Source: Bacteroidota bacterium
Lineage (GTDB): Bacteria; Bacteroidota; Bacteroidia; NS11-12g; UBA9320
Direction of reading: 5' to 3'
Length of the DNA stretch: 64,000 nucleotides
NCBI GenBank assembly: GCA_018700895.1
Contig: JABIUV010000027.1
Location: 1 to 64,000, forward strand
The stretch's first letter is position 1. Each line of letters starts with the position of its first letter. Below the pieces are notes generated by a model. It was not told where the DNA came from, searched no databases, and saw only the letters and a program-made list of their open reading frames with translations. Of the stretch, positions 18,244 to 26,747 are shown in pieces. A program made the translations under genes and the position numbers.

Positions 18244-19284
18244 TTACCTCTCTTCGTCAAACCAAAGCGTATAGTATTTACGGCCATTTTCGTCTTCTCC
18301 GCGTTCTATCTTATTACGGTCACCGTGCACGTATACGGAGAAGTTTTTGTCTAGTTTTATTACACTTTTGAAAACGCCCTTTTTCTTATTCACGGCCGTC
18401 TCATTCAGATCGAAACTTTCGGGTATACTTACTGCTCGCTCTCGTTGGTAAGACGTAGTATAATCTTGAAAGGTATCTACAATATCAGGTTGCTGCAGCA
18501 CCACATTGGCAAATTCAGATAGATCAAACTGCTCTTGTTCTTTGAAATAGTCCGCAGACTTATTGAGCATATCTGCTTGGTCTGCCTTGTCTGCCGCAAA
18601 CTCCTTAGGTAATTCCTTGGTGATAAATTCCTTAGCAAGGTTCATCACTGTTTCGGTTTGATAATAGGCGTCTTCTCGCTGTTTTACGTGTAGAAAGAGG
18701 TCAAACCAAAACTTCGCATCACCTCCTTTGTTGGTATTGTCTATCACACTTAGCGTGTAGCCTTTTTCTTTTTCGGAGTTGAATATTATGGCTCCCTTGT
18801 CTAGCTTTTTGATGTGTATGCCTTCTTGGCTGCTAATGCTGAAGCTGCCATCCTCCTGCAGCACATCTAAGAAAGTGTCTTTAACTTCCGATTTGAAAAG
18901 CCCAATAGCATCTACTGCTTCTCCTTCTAGTAGTACATCTTTGATGTAGGCGACATAAAATTCTCCACCTTTTATTTTGGGATGATTTCCTTGCTCGTAT
19001 AGGTGTTTAGCAATACTGCGGGAGTGTGCTACTAAGTCCTCTGGGTTGGTGAATATTGCTTCTGCATAGGCAAAGACTTCATTGAGGTTGATGTGAGACT
19101 CATGATGGAATCGGTAGTATTCGTTTTCCTTAAATGAAGATAGGAAGTAGGTAAGGAGGTCTTCTTCTACTTCATCGCTATATTGGAGTTTTGTGTTGCC
19201 TAGTGTGAGTAGCTCTTCGTTGAATGAGTTTCCTACGTAGTGCAGCACTACATCTTGTATTTTAGTATCTGAGTATGCGAGCAT
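18244..19284 (-). CDS. nucleoid-associated protein, NdpA/NA37 family
   Basis: 346 residues matching the 37-kDa nucleoid-associated family (E. coli YejK/NdpA). Family features include the N-terminal ILHYVGN-like strand, GGEFYVAYIKDV in the middle, KGYTLSVIDNTNKGGDAKFW, and a C-terminal DNA-binding portion with SVYVHGDRNKIERG. E. coli NdpA binds the nucleoid and has been linked to RNA polymerase or topology effects; its role is poorly defined. It starts 1 nt after the DUF3307 stop, so it is the last gene of a three-gene operon led by the SatD-family gene. The link of the three functions is inference. Confidence 0.88.
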   Translation of the reverse strand: MLAYSDTKIQDVVLHYVGNSFNEELLTLGNTKLQYSDEVEEDLLTYFLSSFKENEYYRFHHESHINLNEVFAYAEAIFTNPEDLVAHSRSIAKHLYEQGNHPKIKGGEFYVAYIKDVLLEGEAVDAIGLFKSEVKDTFLDVLQEDGSFSISSQEGIHIKKLDKGAIIFNSEKEKGYTLSVIDNTNKGGDAKFWFDLFLHVKQREDAYYQTETVMNLAKEFITKELPKEFAADKADQADMLNKSADYFKEQEQFDLSEFANVVLQQPDIVDTFQDYTTSYQRERAVSIPESFDLNETAVNKKKGVFKSVIKLDKNFSVYVHGDRNKIERGEDENGRKYYTLWFDEER

Positions 19285-19285
19285 T

Positions 19286-20008
19286 TTAGTTTATTTCTTT
19301 TAGTTTGATGTACAGTATCCCAAAGACCATAGCCAAACCAAAGCTTAGCAGCGTCCCTATGAGCATATATTCTGTTAATTTTCTGTTTTTGGCCTCTGAT
19401 AGGTCTCCAAAGCGAAAAGCTGATTTAGCGGCTATAAGTAGTCCTATAGCAGACCATTGGTTTAGTATTACAAAGGTAAATACTAATAAACGCTCTAGTA
19501 TTCCGATGAACTTGCCCGCTGACTGTAATGATTTGTTATTCTCTTTATCTATGTCCTTATCCCAGTTTTGAAGCAGTACACGCATTATAATAGAAGATAC
19601 CACGGTTGCCATGAGCGTCAGTGTCGCTAGTAGCATGTTATTCGGATTTATGATATCCGTTAGAGGAATAGCTAGTTCTGTGCAGATTATGACGAGCATG
19701 TAGAGTATAGCTATATGCAGTGCTTGGTCTACAAAAAATAGGATTTTAGCATTGCTTTTATTCTGAATATGGAGCTTGCCAAGGTCTATGAGGTAGTGTG
19801 ATATCACTATGGGAATGGTTATCCATAGGAAGCTGGACTGTAGCAGTAACAATAGCCCAAGAGTACATACCCCATGGATAGCTATATGAATGTATAAATA
19901 TTTAGACTTCTGTTTGTTGGCCTCCTTATGAGTGACCCATTTGCTAGACTGAAACACGAAATCTCCTAGTACGTGTGCCAATAGTATGGCAGTGAAGAGT
20001 CCTAACAT
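19286..20008 (-). CDS. DUF3307 polytopic membrane protein
   Basis: 240 residues with about seven membrane helices. The N-terminus reads LLAHVLGDFVFQ (H12, D16, Q20), a DUF3307 hallmark. H41 and H45 and the motif HYLIDLGKLH (H71, D75, K78) follow. Such conserved His/Asp residues inside membrane helices suggest a metal-dependent membrane enzyme or channel, but no activity is known to me. Its start overlaps the satD stop by 7 nt and its stop abuts ndpA, so it is translationally coupled to both. Confidence 0.85.
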   Translation of the reverse strand: MLGLFTAILLAHVLGDFVFQSSKWVTHKEANKQKSKYLYIHIAIHGVCTLGLLLLLQSSFLWITIPIVISHYLIDLGKLHIQNKSNAKILFFVDQALHIAILYMLVIICTELAIPLTDIINPNNMLLATLTLMATVVSSIIMRVLLQNWDKDIDKENNKSLQSAGKFIGILERLLVFTFVILNQWSAIGLLIAAKSAFRFGDLSEAKNRKLTEYMLIGTLLSFGLAMVFGILYIKLKEIN

Positions 20009-20607
20009 CTTTCGGTTATTCTATATTCAAAATGACGGATTAACTTCATAAGCTCTTGGTATCCAGATCTTTTGAGTCCAGCACTTATATTGCTTTGTGA
20101 TTTTTTTATTTTTTTAGCCAGTTCTAGCTGACTCATATCTTGATTTTGAAGTGCTGTCTTAAAGATAAAAGCATTGGTAGCACTCCAACTATCAGCGGTG
20201 AGTAGGCCTAGTCCTATAGCCATATTAATCTCATTATCTAGCTCCGCCCACGGGCTTTTTACCTCTAGAGTGCTTTTTAGAGTATTGAAACAATCTCCAG
20301 AATTTTCAAATGCCGTGCCGTTGGATTCTGTAATTTTGGGAGCAGCATACGTTTTATCTCCTATGCCTATAGCTATGCGTACATCCAGTTCTCTGTGCTG
20401 CTTTATCTCTGATTTTATAAATAGAGCAGCGTGTAATGCTGCTTTAGCATCTACTTCTAGCTGAAAACTATCGCCTCGGTATATCTCCCATGTTTTAGGC
20501 GATTTACCAAATGTGTTGAGTGTCTTCTTCAGTGTTTTTACCCATTCAGATGCATCTACACTTCGTGAATTTACAATGTCACCCGATAGTATTGCTGTTA
20601 CATCCAT
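20002..20607 (-). CDS. SatD-family protein: cyclase-like domain plus helix-turn-helix
   Basis: 201 residues. Residues 1-140 match the SatD family, named from the streptococcal acid-tolerance locus. I also see a pattern like class III nucleotide cyclases: LSGDIVNS (D10), YRGDSF (D46), VRIAIGIGD, and FENSGDCFN (E101, N108), matching the spacing of the two metal aspartates and the base/transition-state residues. The usual arginine after N108 is absent; K111 is nearby. Residues 155-195 form a helix-turn-helix (QLELAKKIKKSQSNISAGLK). It heads an operon with DUF3307 and ndpA. Three operator-like repeats and a -7 box only 5-6 nt before the ATG suggest autoregulation and a leaderless mRNA. The cyclase reading is my inference. 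Confidence 0.78.
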   Translation of the reverse strand: MDVTAILSGDIVNSRSVDASEWVKTLKKTLNTFGKSPKTWEIYRGDSFQLEVDAKAALHAALFIKSEIKQHRELDVRIAIGIGDKTYAAPKITESNGTAFENSGDCFNTLKSTLEVKSPWAELDNEINMAIGLGLLTADSWSATNAFIFKTALQNQDMSQLELAKKIKKSQSNISAGLKRSGYQELMKLIRHFEYRITERC

Positions 20608-20612
20608 TCCTA

Positions 20613-20620
20613 CAAATGTA
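20613..20620 (-). promoter_or_regulatory. -7 promoter box for the satD operon
   Basis: TACATTTG on the minus strand is a full consensus match. Only 5 nt separate it from the ATG at 20607, so transcription should start at or very near the start codon. The nearest repeat begins 4 nt upstream of it. Confidence 0.6.
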
Positions 20621-20624
20621 TTTA

Positions 20625-20702
20625 ATTATATGCGAAAAAGCAGATATTATTGATTATATGCGAAAAAGCAGATATTTTGAATTATATGCGAAAAAGCAGA
20701 TA
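20625..20702. promoter_or_regulatory. three phased operator-like direct repeats upstream of satD
   Basis: Three identical 22-bp copies lie at 20625-20646, 20653-20674 and 20681-20702, with an exact 28-bp period and 6-bp spacers of different sequence. Each contains the near-palindrome ATATGCGAAAAAGCAGAT, with half-sites ATATGC and GCAGAT around a GAAAAA centre. They cover the -33 region of the satD promoter. They look like binding sites for a dimeric regulator; SatD's own HTH is the obvious candidate. Confidence 0.85.
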
Positions 20703-20842
20703 ATTAGGTTTTGGGTGACTACGGACTCAATATGCTTTACTGCATGTTAATTATCTGATTTTTAGGTCGTATTTTGATTTGTTTAATCAATTTTTATTTA
20801 ACCCGGATTTAGAGGAATTTATTGAAATTTACGTACCCACAT

Positions 20843-20879
20843 AAAACAAAATGCCCCAAACTAAAGCTTGAGGGCATAA
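20843..20879 (-). terminator. terminator of pckA
   Basis: On the minus strand ATGCCC ... GGGCAT (20872-20877 with 20851-20856) is followed by TTTTGTTTTATG. It lies 22 nt past the pckA stop. The remaining 20703-20842 is AT-rich and holds no gene. Confidence 0.65.
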
Positions 20880-20900
20880 TGGGGGATAATACTGCTCTAA

Positions 20901-22493
20901 TTAAAGAGAGGCAGAAGCCTTAGGTGCAGCATCAAGGATATCTTGACTCACACCTTCAGCAAAATCTTCAAAATTTTTGTTGAACAAACTTGCAAGGTAA
21001 TTGGCTTTAGTATCATAAGCGGCTGCGTCGGCCCATGTGTTTCTTGGGTTTAGCAACTCTGTAGGCACACCTGGTACTTCTTGAGGCATAGCCACACCAA
21101 ATACAGGGTGATTTTCGTATGATACGTCATCTAGTTTACCATCTAACGCTGCATTGAGCATTGCTCTGGTGTACTTTAGTTTCATACGGCTGCCGGTGCC
21201 ATAAGCACCTCCGCTCCAGCCTGTATTTACGAGCCATACATTTACATTATTTTCGGTCATCTTAGCAGCTAGCATCTCAGCATACTTACCAGGGTGTAGC
21301 GGGATGAATGCCGCACCAAAACACGCTGAGAAAGTAGCTTGCGGTTCATTCACACCTTCCTCAGTACCTGCTACCTTAGCCGTATAGCCGCTTATAAAGT
21401 GATACCCAGCCTGACCAGGAGTAAGTTTAGCAATCGGGGGTAATACTCCAAATGCATCTGCAGTTAGAAAAAATATATTCTTAGGTTGTGGTCCCACACT
21501 GGGCACGGATATGTTGTCTATATAGTCTATTGGGTACGCACATCGGGTGTTTTGCGTTACGCTTACATCATTGTAGTTCACTACATCAGAATCAGGAAAG
21601 AAACGTACGTTTTCTACCAATGCACCCTCGCGTATAGCATTCCATATCGTTGGTTCATTTTCTTGCGTGAGGTTTATAGTCTTGGCATAGCATCCTCCCT
21701 CAAAGTTAAAGATACCATTTTCGCTCCATCCGTGCTCGTCGTCACCTATAAGTTTGCGGTCTGGGTCGGCAGATAGCGTGGTTTTACCTGTGCCTGATAG
21801 GCCAAAAAACACAGCAGAATCCCCTCCCTTACCTATGTTGGCTGAGCAATGCATACTGAGCACATCATGCTCAACCGGCAGTGTGAAGTTAAGCACGGAG
21901 AATATCCCTTTTTTAATTTCGCCTGTATACCCGCTACCGCCTATGATGTATATTTTCTTGGTGAAATTGATAATGGAGAAATTTTCTTGGCGAGTGCCGT
22001 CTCTATCAGGAACGGCCATATAGCTGGGGGCTGCTAGTATGACCCAGTCGGGGCTTATAGTGTGTAGTTCGTTCTCATCTGGTCGTATGAACATATGATG
22101 AACAAAAAGATTTTGATAGGCAGTTTCAGTAACTACACGCACTTTCAGACGATAATCTGTATCGGCACATGCGTAGGCATCACGCACAAATATTTCTTTG
22201 TCTTGGTAATGGTTGATCACGCGTTCAAGTAGAGCATCAAATTTTTCGCTGTCAAATGGCTGATTGATATCTCCCCACCAAACGCGATTCTTGGTGGTGT
22301 CATCTAGTACGGTGAACTTATCTTTGGGTGATCGGCCAGTGAATTTACCAGTGTCTCCTGCTAGAGCACCTGTGCTTGTTATTTTACCTTCACCACTTTC
22401 TAACGCTGCATGGAGTAACTCATTTAAGGTGATGTTTTTGTTGATTTTGGAGGCTAAACTAAAAACCCGGTCAGTAATAATATGTGACTTCAT
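20901..22493 (-). CDS. pckA: phosphoenolpyruvate carboxykinase (ATP)
   Basis: 530 residues, normal for the ATP-dependent enzyme. Visible are the oxaloacetate-binding region GRSPKDKF, the P-loop-like kinase motif GLSGTGKTTLS, the metal-binding IGDDEHGW, and NTGWSGGAYGTGSRMKLKYTR near the C-terminus (adenine binding). It converts oxaloacetate and ATP to phosphoenolpyruvate, CO2 and ADP, the first committed step of gluconeogenesis in the cytoplasm. It is monocistronic, with its own terminator. A TACTTTCG box (22512-22519), one base off consensus, lies 18 nt upstream. Confidence 0.98.
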   Translation of the reverse strand: MKSHIITDRVFSLASKINKNITLNELLHAALESGEGKITSTGALAGDTGKFTGRSPKDKFTVLDDTTKNRVWWGDINQPFDSEKFDALLERVINHYQDKEIFVRDAYACADTDYRLKVRVVTETAYQNLFVHHMFIRPDENELHTISPDWVILAAPSYMAVPDRDGTRQENFSIINFTKKIYIIGGSGYTGEIKKGIFSVLNFTLPVEHDVLSMHCSANIGKGGDSAVFFGLSGTGKTTLSADPDRKLIGDDEHGWSENGIFNFEGGCYAKTINLTQENEPTIWNAIREGALVENVRFFPDSDVVNYNDVSVTQNTRCAYPIDYIDNISVPSVGPQPKNIFFLTADAFGVLPPIAKLTPGQAGYHFISGYTAKVAGTEEGVNEPQATFSACFGAAFIPLHPGKYAEMLAAKMTENNVNVWLVNTGWSGGAYGTGSRMKLKYTRAMLNAALDGKLDDVSYENHPVFGVAMPQEVPGVPTELLNPRNTWADAAAYDTKANYLASLFNKNFEDFAEGVSQDILDAAPKASASL

Positions 22494-22661
22494 TTCTTAA
22501 TTATTTCGCACGAAAGTAAGGGAGACAATAAGCTATGATTTTTTATAAGGGGGGCTTTATTAATATTTTAGACTTATTTAGACCCATAATAATTTCGGCT
22601 CTGGTGTTATGGTATTAGGTACTATAAGGAGTTTAATAACTCAATATAAGAGAGTTGCGGA

Positions 22662-22669
22662 TATATTTG
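22662..22669 (+). promoter_or_regulatory. orphan plus-strand -7 box
   Basis: TATATTTG is a full consensus match, but it points into the 3' end of the minus-strand SUI1 gene and no plus-strand gene follows. It could be a chance match or drive an antisense RNA. The rest of 22494-22706 shows no gene. Confidence 0.2.
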
Positions 22670-22706
22670 TATTAAAATAAGACTAAGCAGGGTTTACGAG
22701 AATGAA

Positions 22707-22722
22707 AATTGGTTAGCCAATT
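22707..22722 (-). terminator. weak terminator after the SUI1 gene
   Basis: AATTGG-TTAG-CCAATT forms a perfect 6-bp stem directly at the SUI1 stop and is followed on the minus strand by TTTTCATT. Short, so uncertain. Confidence 0.35.
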
Positions 22723-23092
22723 ACATCGTCGTTTTTTTAGCATTATAGCCTTCTTTTATCAAAATTTTGACCACTTGGTCTGCTTTATTGCCTTGTATGA
22801 TGAATGTTTTTCGGTCTACACTGCCACCCACACCACATTGCTGTTTTACTTTTTTGCATAGAGCTTCTAAGGTTTGTGGGTTGCCTTGATATCCTTCTAT
22901 TACGGTCACGGTTTTGCCTCCGCGGCCTTTCTTCTCTTTCCTTACGCTCAGTTTTTGAGCATTGGCGGGTAAGTTCACCGTGGGTTTTTCTTTAGCTCCG
23001 TCGTTGTCTGATAATACTATAAATCCGTCATCTTCTTGTTGATTTACAAAGAAGGTAGACAAGTCTAGTTTTTGCATTTTCTTTTTGCTCAT
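22721..23092 (-). CDS. SUI1/eIF1-like translation initiation factor (YciH family)
   Basis: 123 residues. The C-terminal 75 residues form a SUI1 domain with VRKEKKGRGGKTVTVIEGY and KKVKQQCGVGGSV, followed by QGNKADQVVKILIKEGY. Bacterial YciH proteins resemble eIF1 and may affect start-site fidelity on the 30S subunit. The N-terminal 45 residues are charged and probably flexible. It overlaps the lipid kinase stop by 4 nt and is the last gene of the transketolase operon. Confidence 0.92.
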   Translation of the reverse strand: MSKKKMQKLDLSTFFVNQQEDDGFIVLSDNDGAKEKPTVNLPANAQKLSVRKEKKGRGGKTVTVIEGYQGNPQTLEALCKKVKQQCGVGGSVDRKTFIIQGNKADQVVKILIKEGYNAKKTTM

Positions 23093-23934
23093 AAGGGTAC
23101 CACTATTTTAAGGCTCCTAGGATGAATTTTAATATACTTTTTGTTCTTTAAAATGACCGGTTCTCCATCTATGTGCCACTGCTTTCCACTTCGCTTTATA
23201 TCTATTTTCGAGGCTTTGTAATAACTTAAGAAGGCATTGTTTTCTTGTTTTTTGCTTTTCAGAAATCGAATAAGTCCTATTACTCGTAGCCACTTGGGCT
23301 TACGCATCACGGCTACTTCTAGTAATCCGTCTTGTATATCGGCTGCACTGGCAATTTCAAAATTATTACCCCACTGTGCACCATTAGCAATACTCAGACT
23401 AAAAAATGGGAGAGTAGTCTTTACCCCGTCTAAGGTAAGGGTTACCTCTTTTTCGGTTCTATCACCAAATGATTCGAGTATCGTTTTGGCATAACCTCTC
23501 AACCCACGGATACCTCCTGCACCAAATTTGTGAGCTACTTCCGCTTCAAATCCAGCTCCGGCTACATTGATAAAAAAATGGCCATCGACTTCGGCCGTGT
23601 CTATGTACACTACCTTGCCATTCATAGCAATGTCTACAGCAGCATTAATATTTCTCGGAATATTCAGAAAGCGAGCTAGTCCATCGCCTGATCCTTTAGG
23701 GATTACGGCAAGTATCTTATTCTGCTCATTAGCTCTTTTTGCAACGGTATTTACCGTGCCGTCTCCTCCTATAGCTACTAGTTTGTCAAAGGAAGTGGTA
23801 TCATAATCATCAAATTCGCGTATATCAACAAAAAAGAAGTCTATGCCTTGAGGTATGAGTTCGGTTATTTGATTGACGACCAAGGGCTCAAATTTCTTTC
23901 CTGCTTTTTTGTTGTATACGAAGAGGATATTCAT
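23089..23934 (-). CDS. diacylglycerol kinase-family lipid kinase (YegS/BmrU type)
   Basis: 281 residues from the ATG at 23934; an upstream in-frame extension to 24000 lacks family features. The DAGK catalytic signature GGDGTVN lies at about residues 58-64 and PKGSGDGLARFL follows. The C-terminal beta-sandwich contains NVAGAGFEAEV and ends with a DGEPV element. Such cytoplasmic or membrane-peripheral enzymes phosphorylate lipids such as diacylglycerol; the substrate here is unknown. Its ATG overlaps the preceding gene's stop by 4 nt, and its own stop overlaps the SUI1 start. Confidence 0.92.
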   Translation of the reverse strand: MNILFVYNKKAGKKFEPLVVNQITELIPQGIDFFFVDIREFDDYDTTSFDKLVAIGGDGTVNTVAKRANEQNKILAVIPKGSGDGLARFLNIPRNINAAVDIAMNGKVVYIDTAEVDGHFFINVAGAGFEAEVAHKFGAGGIRGLRGYAKTILESFGDRTEKEVTLTLDGVKTTLPFFSLSIANGAQWGNNFEIASAADIQDGLLEVAVMRKPKWLRVIGLIRFLKSKKQENNAFLSYYKASKIDIKRSGKQWHIDGEPVILKNKKYIKIHPRSLKIVVPL

Positions 23935-24398
23935 GATCGTGATTGTTCTGCCGATGCTATCATTTGTTCTATCCCTGGTAAATTTACTGCATTCAAACAA
24001 GAAATATTTATTCGCTTCATTTCTTCAAGCTTGCTTTGATTCTTACTTTCAGATGAAACAGAATAGTTAAACCACTTGAGTACTATTTGAACAACAATGC
24101 CCAATAAATCTTCTGAACCAAAGTTTGAACTGTGATTGTTTTCTTCAATCGCTATTAGATGTTCTATTTCACTAGATGTAAAATCTGGGTATTCAGCTAA
24201 TAACTTATTGTAATAGTAGGTCTCCCTTTTTTTGCCGATTTCAAGAATAGATGATTTAACGCTATTTAGTATATCCATAAAATCGGAGCCTTTGTTAAGA
24301 TAACGCTGACCATCGGCAAAATCATTTAGATCGTTAACGCCCCGTCTTACTACTTTTTCATCAGAAAGACTCAAACTTCTACTTTCGTGCAATAGCAT
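23931..24398 (-). CDS. hypothetical protein
   Basis: About 155 residues, largely helical, charged, with no signal peptide. I do not recognise a family. Possible starts are 24410 and 24398; I prefer 24398 because it reduces the overlap with the upstream transketolase gene to 20 nt. A hydrophobic stretch [13 protein letters not shown] near residue 100 could be a short amphipathic helix. The stop overlaps the lipid kinase ATG (ATGA), so it is translationally coupled. Confidence 0.6.
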   Translation of the reverse strand: MLLHESRSLSLSDEKVVRRGVNDLNDFADGQRYLNKGSDFMDILNSVKSSILEIGKKRETYYYNKLLAEYPDFTSSEIEHLIAIEENNHSSNFGSEDLLGIVVQIVLKWFNYSVSSESKNQSKLEEMKRINISCLNAVNLPGIEQMIASAEQSRS

Positions 24399-25311
24399 GT
24401 TTTGCTGCAACTATTACATCTTTTACACCTAGGCCGTATTTTTCTAATAGTTCTTCTGGCTTACCACTTTCTCCAAAACTGTCATTCACTGCAACCATCT
24501 CTACTGGAAGTGGCGTATGACGAGCGAGTAGCTGACATATACTATCTCCTAGGCCACCGTTCATTTGATGTTCTTCAGCAGTTACAGCACATTTAGTGTT
24601 GGCTACGGCATCTAGTATCGCTTTATTGTCTAAAGGCTTTATCGTATGAATATTAATCACTTCGGCTGAGATACCCTCTTCAGCCAATGCCTTGGCTGCT
24701 TCTAGTGAGTTCCATACGAGATGTCCCGTTGCAAATATGGTAACATCTGTACCTGGCCTCATATGCAAAGCCTTACCGATTTCGAAGCTACCAGTCTCCG
24801 TAAATATGGGCCATTTTGGTCTTCCAAATCGGAGATAAACAGGTCCTTGGTGGTCTGCTATTTTTATCGTTGCTTCTTTCGTTTGGTTGTAGTCACACGG
24901 ATTGATAACGGTCATTCCTGGTAGCATTTTCATCAGACCAATGTCTTCTAATATTTGATGTGTAGCACCATCCTCACCTAAGGTTAGACCTGCGTGTGAA
25001 GCACATATTTTTACATTTTTATCACTGTAAGCGACAGACTGACGAATTTGGTCATATACTCTACCCGTAGAAAAATTGGCAAATGTTCCGGTATAAGGGA
25101 TTTTACCTGCCGTAGCTAGACCAGCTGCCATGCTGATCATATTGGCTTCAGCAATACCTACCTGGAAAAAACGCTCAGGATGAGCATCCTGAAATTTGTT
25201 CATTTTGAGCGAACCTGTAAGGTCTGCACACAAACCAACTACGTTATTGTTTTTTTGTGCTACCTCGTATAGGCCATCTCCAAATCCTGATCGTGTATCT
25301 TTCTTTTCCAT
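24379..25311 (-). CDS. transketolase, C-terminal subunit
   Basis: 310 residues holding the pyrimidine-binding and C-terminal domains of a split transketolase. Features include the catalytic-glutamate stretch [36 protein letters not shown], and the C-terminal domain from about residue 190 ([12 protein letters not shown]). It needs the N-terminal subunit at 26748-27596 to bind thiamine diphosphate and transfer two-carbon units in the pentose phosphate pathway. Unusually, a VWA protein gene lies between the two subunit genes. Confidence 0.95.
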   Translation of the reverse strand: MEKKDTRSGFGDGLYEVAQKNNNVVGLCADLTGSLKMNKFQDAHPERFFQVGIAEANMISMAAGLATAGKIPYTGTFANFSTGRVYDQIRQSVAYSDKNVKICASHAGLTLGEDGATHQILEDIGLMKMLPGMTVINPCDYNQTKEATIKIADHQGPVYLRFGRPKWPIFTETGSFEIGKALHMRPGTDVTIFATGHLVWNSLEAAKALAEEGISAEVINIHTIKPLDNKAILDAVANTKCAVTAEEHQMNGGLGDSICQLLARHTPLPVEMVAVNDSFGESGKPEELLEKYGLGVKDVIVAAKHAIARK

Positions 25312-25347
25312 ATGGGTTAGGTGTATTGTTTTAGTTCTTTTTTTGAA

Positions 25348-26712
25348 TTATCTGAGTGTTATATGTTTCATTTCACCAGATTTTATGGTGAAGTTGGTTG
25401 TTTTTGTGCTTAAAGTTTCTTTAGTAGCCGTAGCTCTGTATATCAACTGGTAATGTCCGGGTTGAAGTACAGTTACATTTTTCTGGAGACCTAACTTCAA
25501 GACTTTGACCAATTCTGTTTCTCCTTTGTGGATACGGAAGATTCCTATTTCATATTTGCCACGAGTTATTACGTTCAGCTTACCCGGTTGTTGTACTTGT
25601 AGGGTGGTAGCCTTATCTTGGACTATACTTATGCTTTCTTGCGTAATACGTGGTAGAGTTAGTAGTTCTAGCTTATAGTCCCCCACAATATACTTTTGCT
25701 CGTAGTTAAATTCTTGCACATTGATGATAGCCCCTGTTTTTTTGTCAATAATCAATCCTTGTAGTTTGTTGTAATTGGTAACACCATTTATTTCAAATTT
25801 GAGCTTACCTTGTGGAGCATCTATGGCGATGGTATTGTGTTTTCCGGCTGTAAGTTCTATATCTTTTTTTACAACAGGTGGGACTGTATGCACGGTGATG
25901 TTATACTTGTAGCTAGGGTCTATATATAGCGTATCAGGATTGCCTCTATAATCAAGAGTGTGAAAATAGTTATAAATCACCCTATCCGTAGCCGCGTCTG
26001 TAAACGTCATATTTACATCGGTCTCGGTGGGTTTTCCGTAGCTATCGAGTAAGTTTACTTGAGTACTTGTATTATTAATTGCCTGACTGATTACTACATT
26101 GAGAACCTCGCTAAAATCCTCTTCCGTCTCCGCTTCGAAATATCGTCCTACACAATCAAACTGAGCCTTGAATTCTACACTCAACCCAATCCCAATAACG
26201 AACGGTCTCAGTATTACACCTTGCTTTTGCAGTGCTAGTGATACTGCACACGGGTCACCATCACATTCTTCTATACCATCGGTTATGAGAATAATAATGT
26301 TTCTAACTCCGGAAGTTTTCGGGAAATCATAAGCAGCTTCTTGCAGTGAGTAAGCTATGAGGGTTGTTCCTTTTGGTCTTATACTTTTTATACGTTCTTT
26401 TATATCGCTATGATTATTAGGACTAAAAGGAACTTCTAACTTGGTGTCTTTGCAGTTGTGTTCCGTTTTTTGGCTCTGGTGACCGTACACCCGCAAGGCA
26501 ATTTCCAAGTCTTCTTGATACTGCAAGCTGTCCACCATTCTGCTTAGCATTCTTTTAGCAACTGTGATGCGATTATCTTTACCCATTTTGGCGTACATAC
26601 TACCACTCGCGTCTAGTACGAAGAGAATCCTTGTCTTGGGTGGTTGAGCATAACCATTAGCTGCAACAAGAAGAATGAGAAGAATACTTGCTATGTTAAA
26701 AAATCTAGGCAT
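25348..26712 (-). CDS. secreted von Willebrand factor A domain protein
   Basis: 454 residues with an N-terminal signal peptide (FNIASILLILLVAANGYAQ). The VWA domain spans about 28-200 with a complete MIDAS: DASGSM (D34, S36, S38), the threonine in KGTTLIAY, and ITDGIEECDGD. Three beta-rich repeats follow, each ending in a QxGK or AGK turn, resembling PEGA or carboxypeptidase-like modules. It is probably periplasmic or surface-exposed and binds a ligand through a divalent metal. It sits between the two transketolase subunit genes with 35-nt gaps on both sides and the same strand, so it is in the operon without an obvious metabolic link. Confidence 0.85.
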   Translation of the reverse strand: MPRFFNIASILLILLVAANGYAQPPKTRILFVLDASGSMYAKMGKDNRITVAKRMLSRMVDSLQYQEDLEIALRVYGHQSQKTEHNCKDTKLEVPFSPNNHSDIKERIKSIRPKGTTLIAYSLQEAAYDFPKTSGVRNIIILITDGIEECDGDPCAVSLALQKQGVILRPFVIGIGLSVEFKAQFDCVGRYFEAETEEDFSEVLNVVISQAINNTSTQVNLLDSYGKPTETDVNMTFTDAATDRVIYNYFHTLDYRGNPDTLYIDPSYKYNITVHTVPPVVKKDIELTAGKHNTIAIDAPQGKLKFEINGVTNYNKLQGLIIDKKTGAIINVQEFNYEQKYIVGDYKLELLTLPRITQESISIVQDKATTLQVQQPGKLNVITRGKYEIGIFRIHKGETELVKVLKLGLQKNVTVLQPGHYQLIYRATATKETLSTKTTNFTIKSGEMKHITLR

Positions 26713-26747
26713 AATGCTAAGCTTGCGTCAAAAATCGTGCTATGCTT

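Noticed and set aside
20625-20702. The three repeats as a short CRISPR array
   Set aside because: The spacers are only 6 bp, there are three repeats and no cas gene is near; the position on a promoter fits operators.
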